Assembly: GCF_937927635.1 (NCBI RefSeq)
Contig: NZ_CALBRW010000025.1
Location: 156,207-220,206, forward strand
DNA: 64,000 nucleotides
Source of the DNA: an uncultured Microbacterium sp.
GTDB taxonomy: Bacteria > Actinomycetota > Actinomycetes > Actinomycetales > Microbacteriaceae
Direction of reading: 5' to 3'
In this document: positions 1 through 6,877 of the stretch, one piece after another
How positions within the stretch are numbered: position 1 is the first letter of the stretch
Layout of the letters: each line of letters begins with the position of its first letter
Position numbers and translations under genes: made by a program
The notes under the pieces: generated by a model
Told to the model about the DNA's origin: nothing
Seen by the model: only the letters and a program-made list of their open reading frames with translations
Database searches by the model: none

Positions 1-20
1 GCGTTCTGGGGGGACTGCAT
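1..20 (-). CDS. Possible start of the next gene in the operon (rsfS by position), cut by window edge
   Basis: An ATG on the minus strand at 20-18 shares one base with the TGA stop of the upstream gene, the same junction used repeatedly in this window. Only about six codons (MQSPQN) are visible, so the product cannot be read. In actinobacteria the gene after nadD and its neighbour is usually the ribosome silencing factor rsfS, which is why that identity is suggested. This is inference from gene order only. Confidence 0.4.
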
Positions 21-1237
21 CAACCGAAGACTCCTGTGGTGAAGGCGATGACCAGCGTCGCGGCGAGGACGATGGCCAGACCACCGGCGACGATCGCCAG
101 GGTGATCATGAGCTTGTTGCTCTTGTCAGGTGCCAGCGGGCGGATGACCTCGCCGGCGGGCCTGGAGGTGCTCACGGCGGAGCTGGCGGCGATGGGTGTG
201 GGCGAGGACGCCGGAGCGAGCTCGCTGTCCATGAATCCTGCGTCGGCGGCCCTGCCGTCGGCGGCGCCGAGGGCGTGTCCCTGCGAGCCCAGCCCGTCAG
301 GCAGCGCGTACGTGCCCGTGACGAGGATCTCGCCGGTCGAGGCGATGGGGCCGGAGAGCGAGCCGAGTCCAGGCGAAGGGGTGAAGATCAGCGCCGTGGA
401 TGCCCCGTGCTGGGAGTTCGAGACCGTGCCGTCGAGCACGTCGTCGAAGCGCGCACCGGCGACGGAGTCGGCAGACCGCGCCTGCACGCCGATGCCGAAT
501 GCCGCGCCGACCTTCGGGCGCTCGGGCTCGACGACCGCCGGCTGGGCGGCCTCCGGCTCGACGCGCTTCGGCTCGACGTGCTCAGGCTCGGCGTGCTTCG
601 GCTCGACAGCGTCGGGCTCGGCCCGCTCCCGGATCGGGGCCTCGTCGGCGACGTGTCCCGGAGTCATCAGACCCCGGCCCATCACCTCGGGGACGATGCG
701 CTTGCGCGGGGCGGCCGCAGGGGTCGGCTCGGGAGCCTGCTCGACCTCAGCGGGACGCTCGAACATGCCGACGACGCGGTCTCGATCGGTGGAGAGGGGG
801 GCCGGATCAGCTTCGGGTGCTGCTTCGAATCGGGGGGCGGGAGCAGGCGCCTCTGTGAACGTGGGAAGTCCGGACACGAGTCCGGCGCCCTGTGGCGGAA
901 CGGTCTCGCGGACCTGCTCGGCTGTGGCCGGGGCGGGCTCAGGAGTAGGAGCAGGAGTCGCGTCGTCGGCTGCCGGAACGTGCTGGGCGGCTGCCGCGGC
1001 GTGCTCGAGGGCGCGCATCTGGCGGCGCGTCAGGGGCGCGCTGGGGTGCGGTTGCTCCTCGACCGGCGCGGGGGCGATCTCGATCGGCTCTGCAGCGCGC
1101 GGCAGCACGGTCGTCGGAGGTGCGACGGCCGCAGCGGCCTCCTCCTCGCTGATGACCGGCGTGGAGCCGGTCAGGCGGATCTCGCGCAGCTGCTTGCGAG
1201 TCAGCTGCACCTTCCCGTTCTCTTCCGATGTGCTCAT
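20..1237 (-). CDS. Conserved hypothetical tail-anchored protein with EP-rich repeats, between nadD and rsfS
   Basis: I do not recognise a named family. The 405-residue protein begins MSTSEENGK. Its N-terminus carries two similar segments with the pattern LTRKQLREIR and LTRRQMRALE, at about residues 12 and 69. A long disordered Pro/Ala/Glu-rich middle follows, with short tandem units such as EPKHVEP near residue 215. Near the C-terminus is one hydrophobic segment of about 25 residues (LMITLAIVAGG...LVIAF) with almost nothing after it, so a tail anchor with the bulk in the cytoplasm is likely. The start is fixed by an ATGA overlap with the nadD stop. Longer upstream reading in the same frame is nadD antisense-frame noise. 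Function unknown. Confidence 0.75.
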   Translation of the reverse strand: MSTSEENGKVQLTRKQLREIRLTGSTPVISEEEAAAAVAPPTTVLPRAAEPIEIAPAPVEEQPHPSAPLTRRQMRALEHAAAAAQHVPAADDATPAPTPEPAPATAEQVRETVPPQGAGLVSGLPTFTEAPAPAPRFEAAPEADPAPLSTDRDRVVGMFERPAEVEQAPEPTPAAAPRKRIVPEVMGRGLMTPGHVADEAPIRERAEPDAVEPKHAEPEHVEPKRVEPEAAQPAVVEPERPKVGAAFGIGVQARSADSVAGARFDDVLDGTVSNSQHGASTALIFTPSPGLGSLSGPIASTGEILVTGTYALPDGLGSQGHALGAADGRAADAGFMDSELAPASSPTPIAASSAVSTSRPAGEVIRPLAPDKSNKLMITLAIVAGGLAIVLAATLVIAFTTGVFG

Positions 1238-1836
1238 GCCCTGCTCCGATACAGATGATGCTTTGCGATGTACTGGACCACGCCGTCCGGCACCAGGTAC
1301 CAGACGGGCTGTCCGTTCTCGACCCGTTCGCGGCACGCCGTCGACGAGATCGTCAACGCCGGCACCTCGAGCTGGCTCACGACGTCCGTGGGCAGCCCTG
1401 CGGTGCTCAGCACATGTCCGGGGCGTGAGACCGCGACGAAGTGCGCGAGGTCCCAGAGTTCATCATGGTCCCTCCAACTGAGAATCTGCGCTACGGCATC
1501 CGCTCCGGTGATGAAGAACAGCTCCGCACCCGGACGTTCGCGCTTCAGGTCGCGCAGCGTGTCGATCGTGTAGGTGGGGCCGTCGCGATCGATGTCGACG
1601 CGGCTGACGGTGAACTGCGGATTGGATGCCGTGGCGATCACCGTCATCAGATAGCGGTGCTCGCTGGGCGAGACGTTCTGCTTCTGCCAGGGGCGACCCG
1701 TGGGCACGAACACGACCTCATCGAGATCGAAGGAGTGCGCCACTTCACTGGCCGCGACGAGGTGGCCGTGATGGATCGGGTCGAACGTGCCGCCCATCAC
1801 TCCGATGCGCGGCGCCCGAGCAGAGGAATCCTGCAT
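1234..1836 (-). CDS. nadD: Nicotinate-nucleotide adenylyltransferase
   Basis: Adenylates nicotinate mononucleotide to deamido-NAD in the cytoplasm, a shared step of de novo and salvage NAD synthesis. The 200-residue length is normal. The nucleotidyltransferase signature GGTFDPIHHGH lies near residues 15-25 and contains the HxGH-type ATP site. The second ATP motif, ISSTACR, lies near residue 178. The gene sits five bases after the small membrane protein upstream and overlaps the next gene by ATGA, so translation of the three is probably coupled. Confidence 0.96.
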   Translation of the reverse strand: MQDSSARAPRIGVMGGTFDPIHHGHLVAASEVAHSFDLDEVVFVPTGRPWQKQNVSPSEHRYLMTVIATASNPQFTVSRVDIDRDGPTYTIDTLRDLKRERPGAELFFITGADAVAQILSWRDHDELWDLAHFVAVSRPGHVLSTAGLPTDVVSQLEVPALTISSTACRERVENGQPVWYLVPDGVVQYIAKHHLYRSRA

Positions 1837-1840
1837 GCGC

Positions 1841-2050
1841 CTAGTGGCTGTGCCCGTCCTCGCCGTGCTTCTCGGCGAATGCCTCGGCCTTGGCCGAGTG
1901 GCGGTTGGCGACGTTGCGGTACGAGAGCGTGACCAGCCCCAGCGCGGCGAAGACCACGGCCGCGATGATGCCGGCGATGACCGTCTGGCCCATCACGTTG
2001 TGTCCTGGGGCTTCGGCCGCGGCCATCGCGATCTGTGCGACGAGGTTCAT
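1841..2050 (-). CDS. Small membrane protein upstream of nadD
   Basis: A 69-residue protein with one clear transmembrane helix (about residues 20-42, GQTVIAGIIAAVVFAALGL) and a charged tail ending in HGEDGHSH. The tail contains several His and acidic residues that could bind a metal, but this is only an observation. It starts with ATG and ends five bases before nadD, so it is probably in the same transcript. No family is recognised; genes of this kind sit between proA and nadD in related genomes as far as I know. Function unknown. Confidence 0.8.
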   Translation of the reverse strand: MNLVAQIAMAAAEAPGHNVMGQTVIAGIIAAVVFAALGLVTLSYRNVANRHSAKAEAFAEKHGEDGHSH

Positions 2051-2099
2051 TCTGGCTCCGTTTCTGGGCGGTCGGGCGAGCGCCTGTCCAGTCTAGCGC

Positions 2100-3377
2100 T
2101 CAGCCGCGGGTCTGACCCGTCCCCCTGGCCAGCCATTTCGTGCTGGTCAGCTCGGAGACGCCCATGGGTCCGCGGGTGTGCAGCTTCTGCGTGGAGATGC
2201 CCACTTCCGCACCGAACCCGAACTCCGCTCCGTCGGTGAATCGGGTGGATGCGTTGGCCATCACCACCGCGGAGTCCACCTCGGCGAGGAAGCGCTCCGC
2301 GTTGCGGGAGTCGGTCGTGATGATCGACTCGGTGTGGCCGGTGCTGTACCGGCGGATGTGCGCGAGCGCGTCGTCGAGCGTGTCCACGACCTTCATCGAG
2401 ATGTCCAGGCTCAGGTACTCGGTGGACCAGTCCTGGTCCGTGGCCGGGACGACGTCCGCCGCCAGCTGCGCCACAGCCTCGTCGCCGTGCACGGTCACGC
2501 CCTCGTGCTGCAGCGCCTCGGCCACGACGGGAACCAGCCGAGGCGCAGCATCCTTCAGCACCAGCACCGTCTCGACCGCGTTGCAGACGCTCGGCCGCTG
2601 CACCTTCGCGTTCACGACGATGTCGCGGGCCCAGTCCAGTGGGGCGGACTCGTCGAGCACGATGTGCACCACGCCCGCGCCGGTCTCGATAACGGGCACG
2701 GTGGACTCCGTCACCACCGTCTCGATGAGCGAGGCGCTCCCTCGCGGCACGAGCACGTCGATGAAGCCGCGCCCGTGCATGAGCGCCTTCGCGCCGTCGC
2801 GACCGAAGTCGTCGACGGTCTGGATGGCCTCGCGATCGACGCCGACGGATGCCAGCGCTTCGCGCATGAGCTCCACCAGCACGGTGTTGGACTCCTTGGC
2901 TGCACTGCCGCCGCGCAGCACCACGGCGTTGCCGGCGCGCAGCGCGAGGGCCGCGATGTCGACGGTGACGTTGGGGCGCGCCTCGTAGATGGCTCCCACC
3001 ACGCCGAACGGCACCCGGACCTGCTCGAGGGCCACGCCGTTCGGCATCCGGTGTCCGCCCAGCACCTGCCCGATCGGGTCGGGCAGTGCCGCCACCTCGC
3101 GCACGGCGGATGCCAGCGATGCGACGCGCTTCTCGTCGAGACGGAGCCTGTCCACGAGCGCATCGCCGATGCCGTCCTCGCGGCCGCGCTCGATGTCACG
3201 CTCGTTGGCCGCGATGATCCGCCCCGCATCCGCCTCGATGGCATGTGCGATGGCCTCGAGCGCCTGCTCCTTCTGGCCGCTGGTCAGGCGCGCGACCTCG
3301 CGCGATGCCTCCTTGGCACGCGCGAGGCGGTCCTGTGCGGTCTCGACAGGTGCCTGGGCGAGGTCGGGTGAGGTCAT
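2100..3377 (-). CDS. proA: Glutamate-5-semialdehyde dehydrogenase (gamma-glutamyl phosphate reductase)
   Basis: Second step of proline synthesis: NADPH-dependent reduction of gamma-glutamyl phosphate. It belongs to the aldehyde dehydrogenase superfamily, and 425 residues is the usual length. The segment VQRPSVCNAVETVLV holds the catalytic Cys (near residue 260), and LRAGNAVVLRGGSAAKESN is a family-typical nucleotide-site block. It follows proB with 54 bases between, so it may be co-transcribed. It also has a TACACT hexamer ending six bases before its ATG and no Shine-Dalgarno, suggesting an additional leaderless start. Confidence 0.97.
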   Translation of the reverse strand: MTSPDLAQAPVETAQDRLARAKEASREVARLTSGQKEQALEAIAHAIEADAGRIIAANERDIERGREDGIGDALVDRLRLDEKRVASLASAVREVAALPDPIGQVLGGHRMPNGVALEQVRVPFGVVGAIYEARPNVTVDIAALALRAGNAVVLRGGSAAKESNTVLVELMREALASVGVDREAIQTVDDFGRDGAKALMHGRGFIDVLVPRGSASLIETVVTESTVPVIETGAGVVHIVLDESAPLDWARDIVVNAKVQRPSVCNAVETVLVLKDAAPRLVPVVAEALQHEGVTVHGDEAVAQLAADVVPATDQDWSTEYLSLDISMKVVDTLDDALAHIRRYSTGHTESIITTDSRNAERFLAEVDSAVVMANASTRFTDGAEFGFGAEVGISTQKLHTRGPMGVSELTSTKWLARGTGQTRG

Positions 3378-3383
3378 GCGGTC

Positions 3384-3389
3384 AGTGTA
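3384..3389 (-). promoter_or_regulatory. Predicted -10 element of proA (leaderless type)
   Basis: TACACT on the minus strand, six bases before the proA ATG; no ribosome binding site is visible in between. A transcript starting at the usual distance would begin at or next to the start codon. No convincing -35 hexamer is seen. Confidence 0.45.
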
Positions 3390-3431
3390 TCGGCGCTCGA
3401 CAGGGCCGAGGTCCGTATGACCTGCGACGTC

Positions 3432-4220
3432 TCAGTCCGTGACGGTGGGCTCGAACCAGGTGCCGATGGGGGCGCCCTCGAGCGCCCTGCCGACGAGGTC
3501 GGCACTGGTGACCAGCACGCCGATCCCGGCCGCAGCGGCCATGCGCGCGGCCGACACCTTGGTGGCCGCTCCCCCGGTGCCGACGCTGTTGACGACCGAC
3601 GCGCCGAACTCGAGCCCCGTCAGGTCGGCATCCGCCGCCACCACGTCGATCGGCTCGGCATCCGGGTCCATCGGCGGCTTGGTGTACAGCGAGTCGACGT
3701 CGCTCAGCAGCACCAGTGCGTCGGCGTGCAGCAGCGTGGCCACGAGTGCGGCCAGGCGGTCGTTGTCGCCGAAGCGGATCTCCTGCGTGGCGACCGTGTC
3801 GTTCTCGTTGACGATGGGCAGCACGCCCAGTGCCAGCATCCGATCCATCGCGCGACGCGCGTTGCTGCGCGGCGTGGGGTTCTCCAGGTCGCCCGTGGTC
3901 AGCAGCACCTGCCCGGCGACGATGCGGAACGGCCGCAGCGCCTCCTGATAGCGGAACACCAGCATGTTCTGGCCGACGGCCGCAGCGGCCTGCTGCGTCG
4001 CCAGGTCGGTCGGGCGGGAGCCGAGGTCGAGCACCGGGATGCCGGTGGCGATGGCGCCCGAGGAGACCAGCACAACCTCGACGCCGCGGCGGTGCGCCAT
4101 GGACAGCGCCTGCACGATCATCGGGATGCGCCAGGACGCCTCACCGCTGATCGAGGAGGATCCCACTTTCACGACGATGCGCGTGGCCGTGGCGAGGTCT
4201 GCGCGAGAGAGCGCGCTCAT
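3432..4220 (-). CDS. proB: Glutamate 5-kinase, short form without PUA domain
   Basis: Phosphorylates glutamate at the gamma carboxylate, the first committed step of proline synthesis. The amino-acid kinase fold starts at IVVKVGSSS near residue 14. VLVSSGAIATG and the block NENDTVATQEIRFGDNDRLAALVA (about residues 138-161) carry the substrate and nucleotide contacts. At 262 residues it ends after the kinase domain and lacks the C-terminal PUA domain of the about 367-residue E. coli enzyme; short forms are known in the family. Start ATG overlaps the obgE stop as ATGA. Confidence 0.96.
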   Translation of the reverse strand: MSALSRADLATATRIVVKVGSSSISGEASWRIPMIVQALSMAHRRGVEVVLVSSGAIATGIPVLDLGSRPTDLATQQAAAAVGQNMLVFRYQEALRPFRIVAGQVLLTTGDLENPTPRSNARRAMDRMLALGVLPIVNENDTVATQEIRFGDNDRLAALVATLLHADALVLLSDVDSLYTKPPMDPDAEPIDVVAADADLTGLEFGASVVNSVGTGGAATKVSAARMAAAAGIGVLVTSADLVGRALEGAPIGTWFEPTVTD

Positions 4221-5716
4221 TCCTCGCCCTCGCGGGATGCCAGACGCTGCTGCTCCAGCTCGGCGCGGGCGGCCGCTTTGGCATCCATCCGCTCGTGGTA
4301 CCGCTCACGACGCTCGCCGGTGGTGCGACGGCTCGTGCCGCCGATGCGGATGTCGGTGCCGCGCGGCGAGGTCATCAGCTCGGCGGTGGAGGCGATGGAC
4401 GGCTCCCAGTCGAACACGACGCTGTTGTCGCCCGTGCCGATGACGACCGTGGAACCGGCGACGGCACCGGCCTTCAGCAGCGCGTCCTCGACGCCGAGCT
4501 TCTCGAGACGGTCGCCGAGGTAGCCGACGGCCTCCTCGTTCTGGAAGTCGGTCTGCTGAACCCAGCGCACCGGCTTCTCGCCCAGCACGCGGTACACGTT
4601 GCCGTAGGTGCCGCCCTCGATGCGGATCGTGAAGTCGGCCTGCGCGCCCTTCGGGCGGATCACGATGCGCTCGGCGGGCGCCTCGACGGCGACGGCCTGG
4701 CGGTGCTCCTCGACGAGCTCCGCCAGCGCGAAGCTCAGCGGGCGCAGGCCCTCGCGGGAGACCGTGGAGATCTCGAACACGCGGAAGCCCCGCGCCTCGA
4801 TGTCGGCGCGCACCATGTCGGCCAGGTCACGGGCCTCGGGCACGTCGACCTTGTTCAGAGCGACGAGCTGCGGGCGCTCCAGCAGCGGGATCTGCCCCTC
4901 AGGCACCTCGTAGGCGGCGAGTTCGGCGAGGATGACGTCCAGATCGGTGAGCGGGTCGCGGCCGGGCTCCAGCGTGGCGCAGTCCAGCACGTGCAGCAGA
5001 GCGCTGCAGCGCTCGACGTGGCGCAGGAACTCCAGGCCCAGGCCCTTGCCCTCGCTGGCGCCCTCGATCAGCCCCGGCACGTCGGCGACCGTGTAGCGGC
5101 TGTCGCCGGCCTGCACGACGCCCAGGTTCGGGTGCAGCGTGGTGAACGGGTACTCCGCGATCTTCGGGCGCGCGGCGGACATCGCGGCGATCAGGCTCGA
5201 CTTGCCGGCGGAGGGATATCCGACCAGGGCCACGTCGGCGACGGTCTTCAGCTCGAGGACGACCGAGCCCTCCTGGCCGGGCGTGCCCAGCAGGGCGAAG
5301 CCCGGGGCCTTGCGCTTGGGCGAGGCCAGCGCCGAGTTGCCCAGCCCGCCGCGGCCGCCCTCCATGATCACAAACCGCTCGCCGGGGGTGACCATGTCGT
5401 GGATGAGCTCACCCTCGGGCGTCTTGACCACGGTGCCCAGCGGCACGGGCAGCTCGAGCGTCTCGCCGTCGTAGCCGGAGCGGTAGTCGCCCATGCCGAA
5501 GCCGCCGTTGCCGCTGCTGCGGTGCGGCGAGTGGTGGTAGGACAGCAGGGTCGTGACCTGCGGGTCGCCGACCAGCACGATGTCCCCGCCGTCACCGCCC
5601 TTGCCGCCGTCGGGTCCGCCGAGCGGCTTGAACTTCTCGCGCTTGACCGAGACGCACCCGTTGCCGCCCTTGCCGGCGCGCAGGTGCAGGGTGACGGTGT
5701 CCACGAACGTGACCAT
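4217..5716 (-). CDS. obgE: Obg family GTPase (CgtA)
   Basis: GTPase acting in late 50S ribosomal subunit assembly and stress signalling. The 499-residue protein has the glycine-rich Obg fold first (GKGGNGCVSVKREKF near residue 15, GGKGGDGGD near 37). The G domain follows, with P-loop GYPSAGKSS near 166 and NKVD near residue 290, and then the C-terminal OCT domain. The start is the ATG of MVTFVDTV, preceded by GGAGCGAC; an in-frame upstream ATG lacks a ribosome site. Its partners rplU and rpmA lie directly upstream, the classical arrangement, but a strong hairpin separates them. Confidence 0.97.
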   Translation of the reverse strand: MVTFVDTVTLHLRAGKGGNGCVSVKREKFKPLGGPDGGKGGDGGDIVLVGDPQVTTLLSYHHSPHRSSGNGGFGMGDYRSGYDGETLELPVPLGTVVKTPEGELIHDMVTPGERFVIMEGGRGGLGNSALASPKRKAPGFALLGTPGQEGSVVLELKTVADVALVGYPSAGKSSLIAAMSAARPKIAEYPFTTLHPNLGVVQAGDSRYTVADVPGLIEGASEGKGLGLEFLRHVERCSALLHVLDCATLEPGRDPLTDLDVILAELAAYEVPEGQIPLLERPQLVALNKVDVPEARDLADMVRADIEARGFRVFEISTVSREGLRPLSFALAELVEEHRQAVAVEAPAERIVIRPKGAQADFTIRIEGGTYGNVYRVLGEKPVRWVQQTDFQNEEAVGYLGDRLEKLGVEDALLKAGAVAGSTVVIGTGDNSVVFDWEPSIASTAELMTSPRGTDIRIGGTSRRTTGERRERYHERMDAKAAARAELEQQRLASREGEE

Positions 5717-5738
5717 GTCGCTCCTCTGGGGATCCGGA

Positions 5739-5754
5739 GCCCGCGTAAGCGGGC
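5739..5754 (-). other. Short hairpin in obgE leader
   Basis: GCCCGC, four-base loop, GCGGGC: a perfect 6-bp stem about 20 bases before the obgE start. It lies close to the ribosome site (GGAG near 5721), so it could tune translation; that is inference only. Confidence 0.4.
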
Positions 5755-5763
5755 CCATATGCA

Positions 5764-5795
5764 GGAACGGGGCGAGCCGAAGCCCGCCCCGTTCC
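5764..5795 (-). terminator. Hairpin terminator or attenuator after rpmA
   Basis: On the minus strand a 14-bp stem (GGAACGGGGCGGGC against GCTCGCCCCGTTCC, one G-U pair) closes a TTCG tetraloop, 18 bases after the rpmA stop. There is no U-tract. It probably terminates most rplU-rpmA transcripts with some read-through to obgE. Confidence 0.75.
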
Positions 5796-5812
5796 GAGAA
5801 AGTCTGCTGTGC

Positions 5813-6070
5813 TTACTGAGCGGCAGCGACGATGTTGACGACCTTGCGGCCGCCCTTCGTGCCGAACTCGACAGCGCCCGCCTCGAGGGCGAACAGCGTG
5901 TCGTCGCCGCCACGGCCGACGTTCGCACCGGGGTGGAAGTGCGTGCCGCGCTGGCGGACGATGATCTCGCCGGCGTTGACGGCCTGGCCGCCGAAGCGCT
6001 TCACGCCGAGTCGCTGTGCGTTGGAGTCACGACCGTTACGGGTCGAGCTCGCACCCTTCTTGTGTGCCAT
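5813..6070 (-). CDS. rpmA: 50S ribosomal protein L27
   Basis: Ribosomal large-subunit protein near the peptidyl transferase centre. It is 85 residues, normal for bacteria, and begins MAHKKGASSTRNGRDSN, so the N-terminal tail that reaches the catalytic centre is present without a cleavable leader. GGQAVNAGEIIVRQRGTHFHPG is the conserved core. It follows rplU by 20 bases with a GAGGAGCTGAG ribosome site and is co-transcribed with it. Confidence 0.98.
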   Translation of the reverse strand: MAHKKGASSTRNGRDSNAQRLGVKRFGGQAVNAGEIIVRQRGTHFHPGANVGRGGDDTLFALEAGAVEFGTKGGRKVVNIVAAAQ

Positions 6071-6090
6071 TTCTCAGCTCCTCTTCGTGC

Positions 6091-6399
6091 TTACTTGATG
6101 CCGGTGATCTTGACGCGCGTGAGGTCCTGACGGTGCCCCTGACGCTTCTTGTAGCCGGTCTTGTTCTTGAACTTCTGGATGACGATCTTCGGGCCGCGGA
6201 GGTTGCCGAGAACCTCAGCCGTGACCTTGACCTTCGCCAGCTTTTCCGCGTCGGTGGTCACCGTGGCGCCGTCGACGAGAAGCACGGCGGGAAGCTCGAT
6301 CTTCTCGCCCTGGGCGGCCTGAACACGGTCGAGCTGAACGATCGTGCCGACCTCGACCTTCTCCTGCCGTCCACCGGCGCGCACTACTGCGTAAACCAC
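6091..6399 (-). CDS. rplU: 50S ribosomal protein L21 (GTG start)
   Basis: Large-subunit ribosomal protein. The true start is the GTG at 6399-6397, giving the 102-residue product MVYAVVRAGGRQEKVEVG, the normal L21 length; the in-frame ATG 174 bases upstream would add a leader no L21 has. AGGTATGAA precedes the GTG. The C-terminal block KTGYKKRQGHRQ is typical. It is first gene of the rplU-rpmA unit and follows a structured leader of about 140 bases. Confidence 0.97.
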   Translation of the reverse strand: MVYAVVRAGGRQEKVEVGTIVQLDRVQAAQGEKIELPAVLLVDGATVTTDAEKLAKVKVTAEVLGNLRGPKIVIQKFKNKTGYKKRQGHRQDLTRVKITGIK

Positions 6400-6560
6400 T
6401 TCATACCTGTTTCGTTGGGGAGCGGACTGCTCCGGGAATCTCACGGGAAGACTGCTGCTTGCGTACGACGCCTTCGCGAAGGGTGCGGACGCAAGACTTC
6501 TCCTGTCGCCGGTCAGGCAGACAGGGGTCTCGCACCAAAGGACTACTTTACCGGAATGCG
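6400..6560 (-). promoter_or_regulatory. Structured 5' leader of rplU-rpmA
   Basis: Between rplU and the divergent DUF4031 gene the minus strand can fold. CTTGCGT pairs with ACGCAAG (6458-6495) around an inner CCTTCG/CGAAGG stem, and GGAGC pairs with GCTCC at 6419-6433 just before the ribosome site. A possible -10 (TAAAGT) lies near 6552. Leaders controlling L21 operons are known in other bacteria; whether this one binds a ribosomal protein is not shown. Confidence 0.45.
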
Positions 6561-6610
6561 GAGGATGCCGCAAAGTGAGCGCCGTGGTGTGTCGGGCCTA
6601 GGATCACGGT

Positions 6611-6877
6611 ATGACCGTTCTCGTCGACGACCCCGTCTGGCCCGCCCACGGGCGGCTCTGGGCGCACCTGGTCAGCGACAGCGATCTGGACGAGCTGCAC
6701 GCCCTGGCTGTGGCCGCGGGAATCCCGCCGAGGGCGTTCGACCGCGATCACTACGACGTCCCGGCGGATGCGCTGCCGAGGCTCCTCGCCGCCGGTGCAC
6801 AGCACGTGGGCGGCAAGGAGCTCACCAGGCGTCTGATCGCCTCAGGACTGCGCGTCAGGGCTCGGGAGCGCGACTGA
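6611..6877 (+). CDS. DUF4031 domain-containing protein
   Basis: An 88-residue protein beginning MTVLVDDPVWPAHGRLWAHL, with FDRDHYDVPADALPRL in the middle. These motifs match the actinobacterial DUF4031 family as I remember it. Function unknown; the His, Asp and Trp residues are the conserved ones. The gene is divergent from rplU, and its 3' end overlaps the convergent rne gene by 36 bases. TAGGAT ends six bases before the ATG with no ribosome site, so a leaderless mRNA is likely. Confidence 0.88.
   Translation: MTVLVDDPVWPAHGRLWAHLVSDSDLDELHALAVAAGIPPRAFDRDHYDVPADALPRLLAAGAQHVGGKELTRRLIASGLRVRARERD

Noticed and set aside
6400..6573. N-terminal extension of L21 by 58 residues from an upstream ATG
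   Set aside because: No L21 has such a leader, and the region is a structured untranslated leader; the GTG at 6399 gives the normal length.
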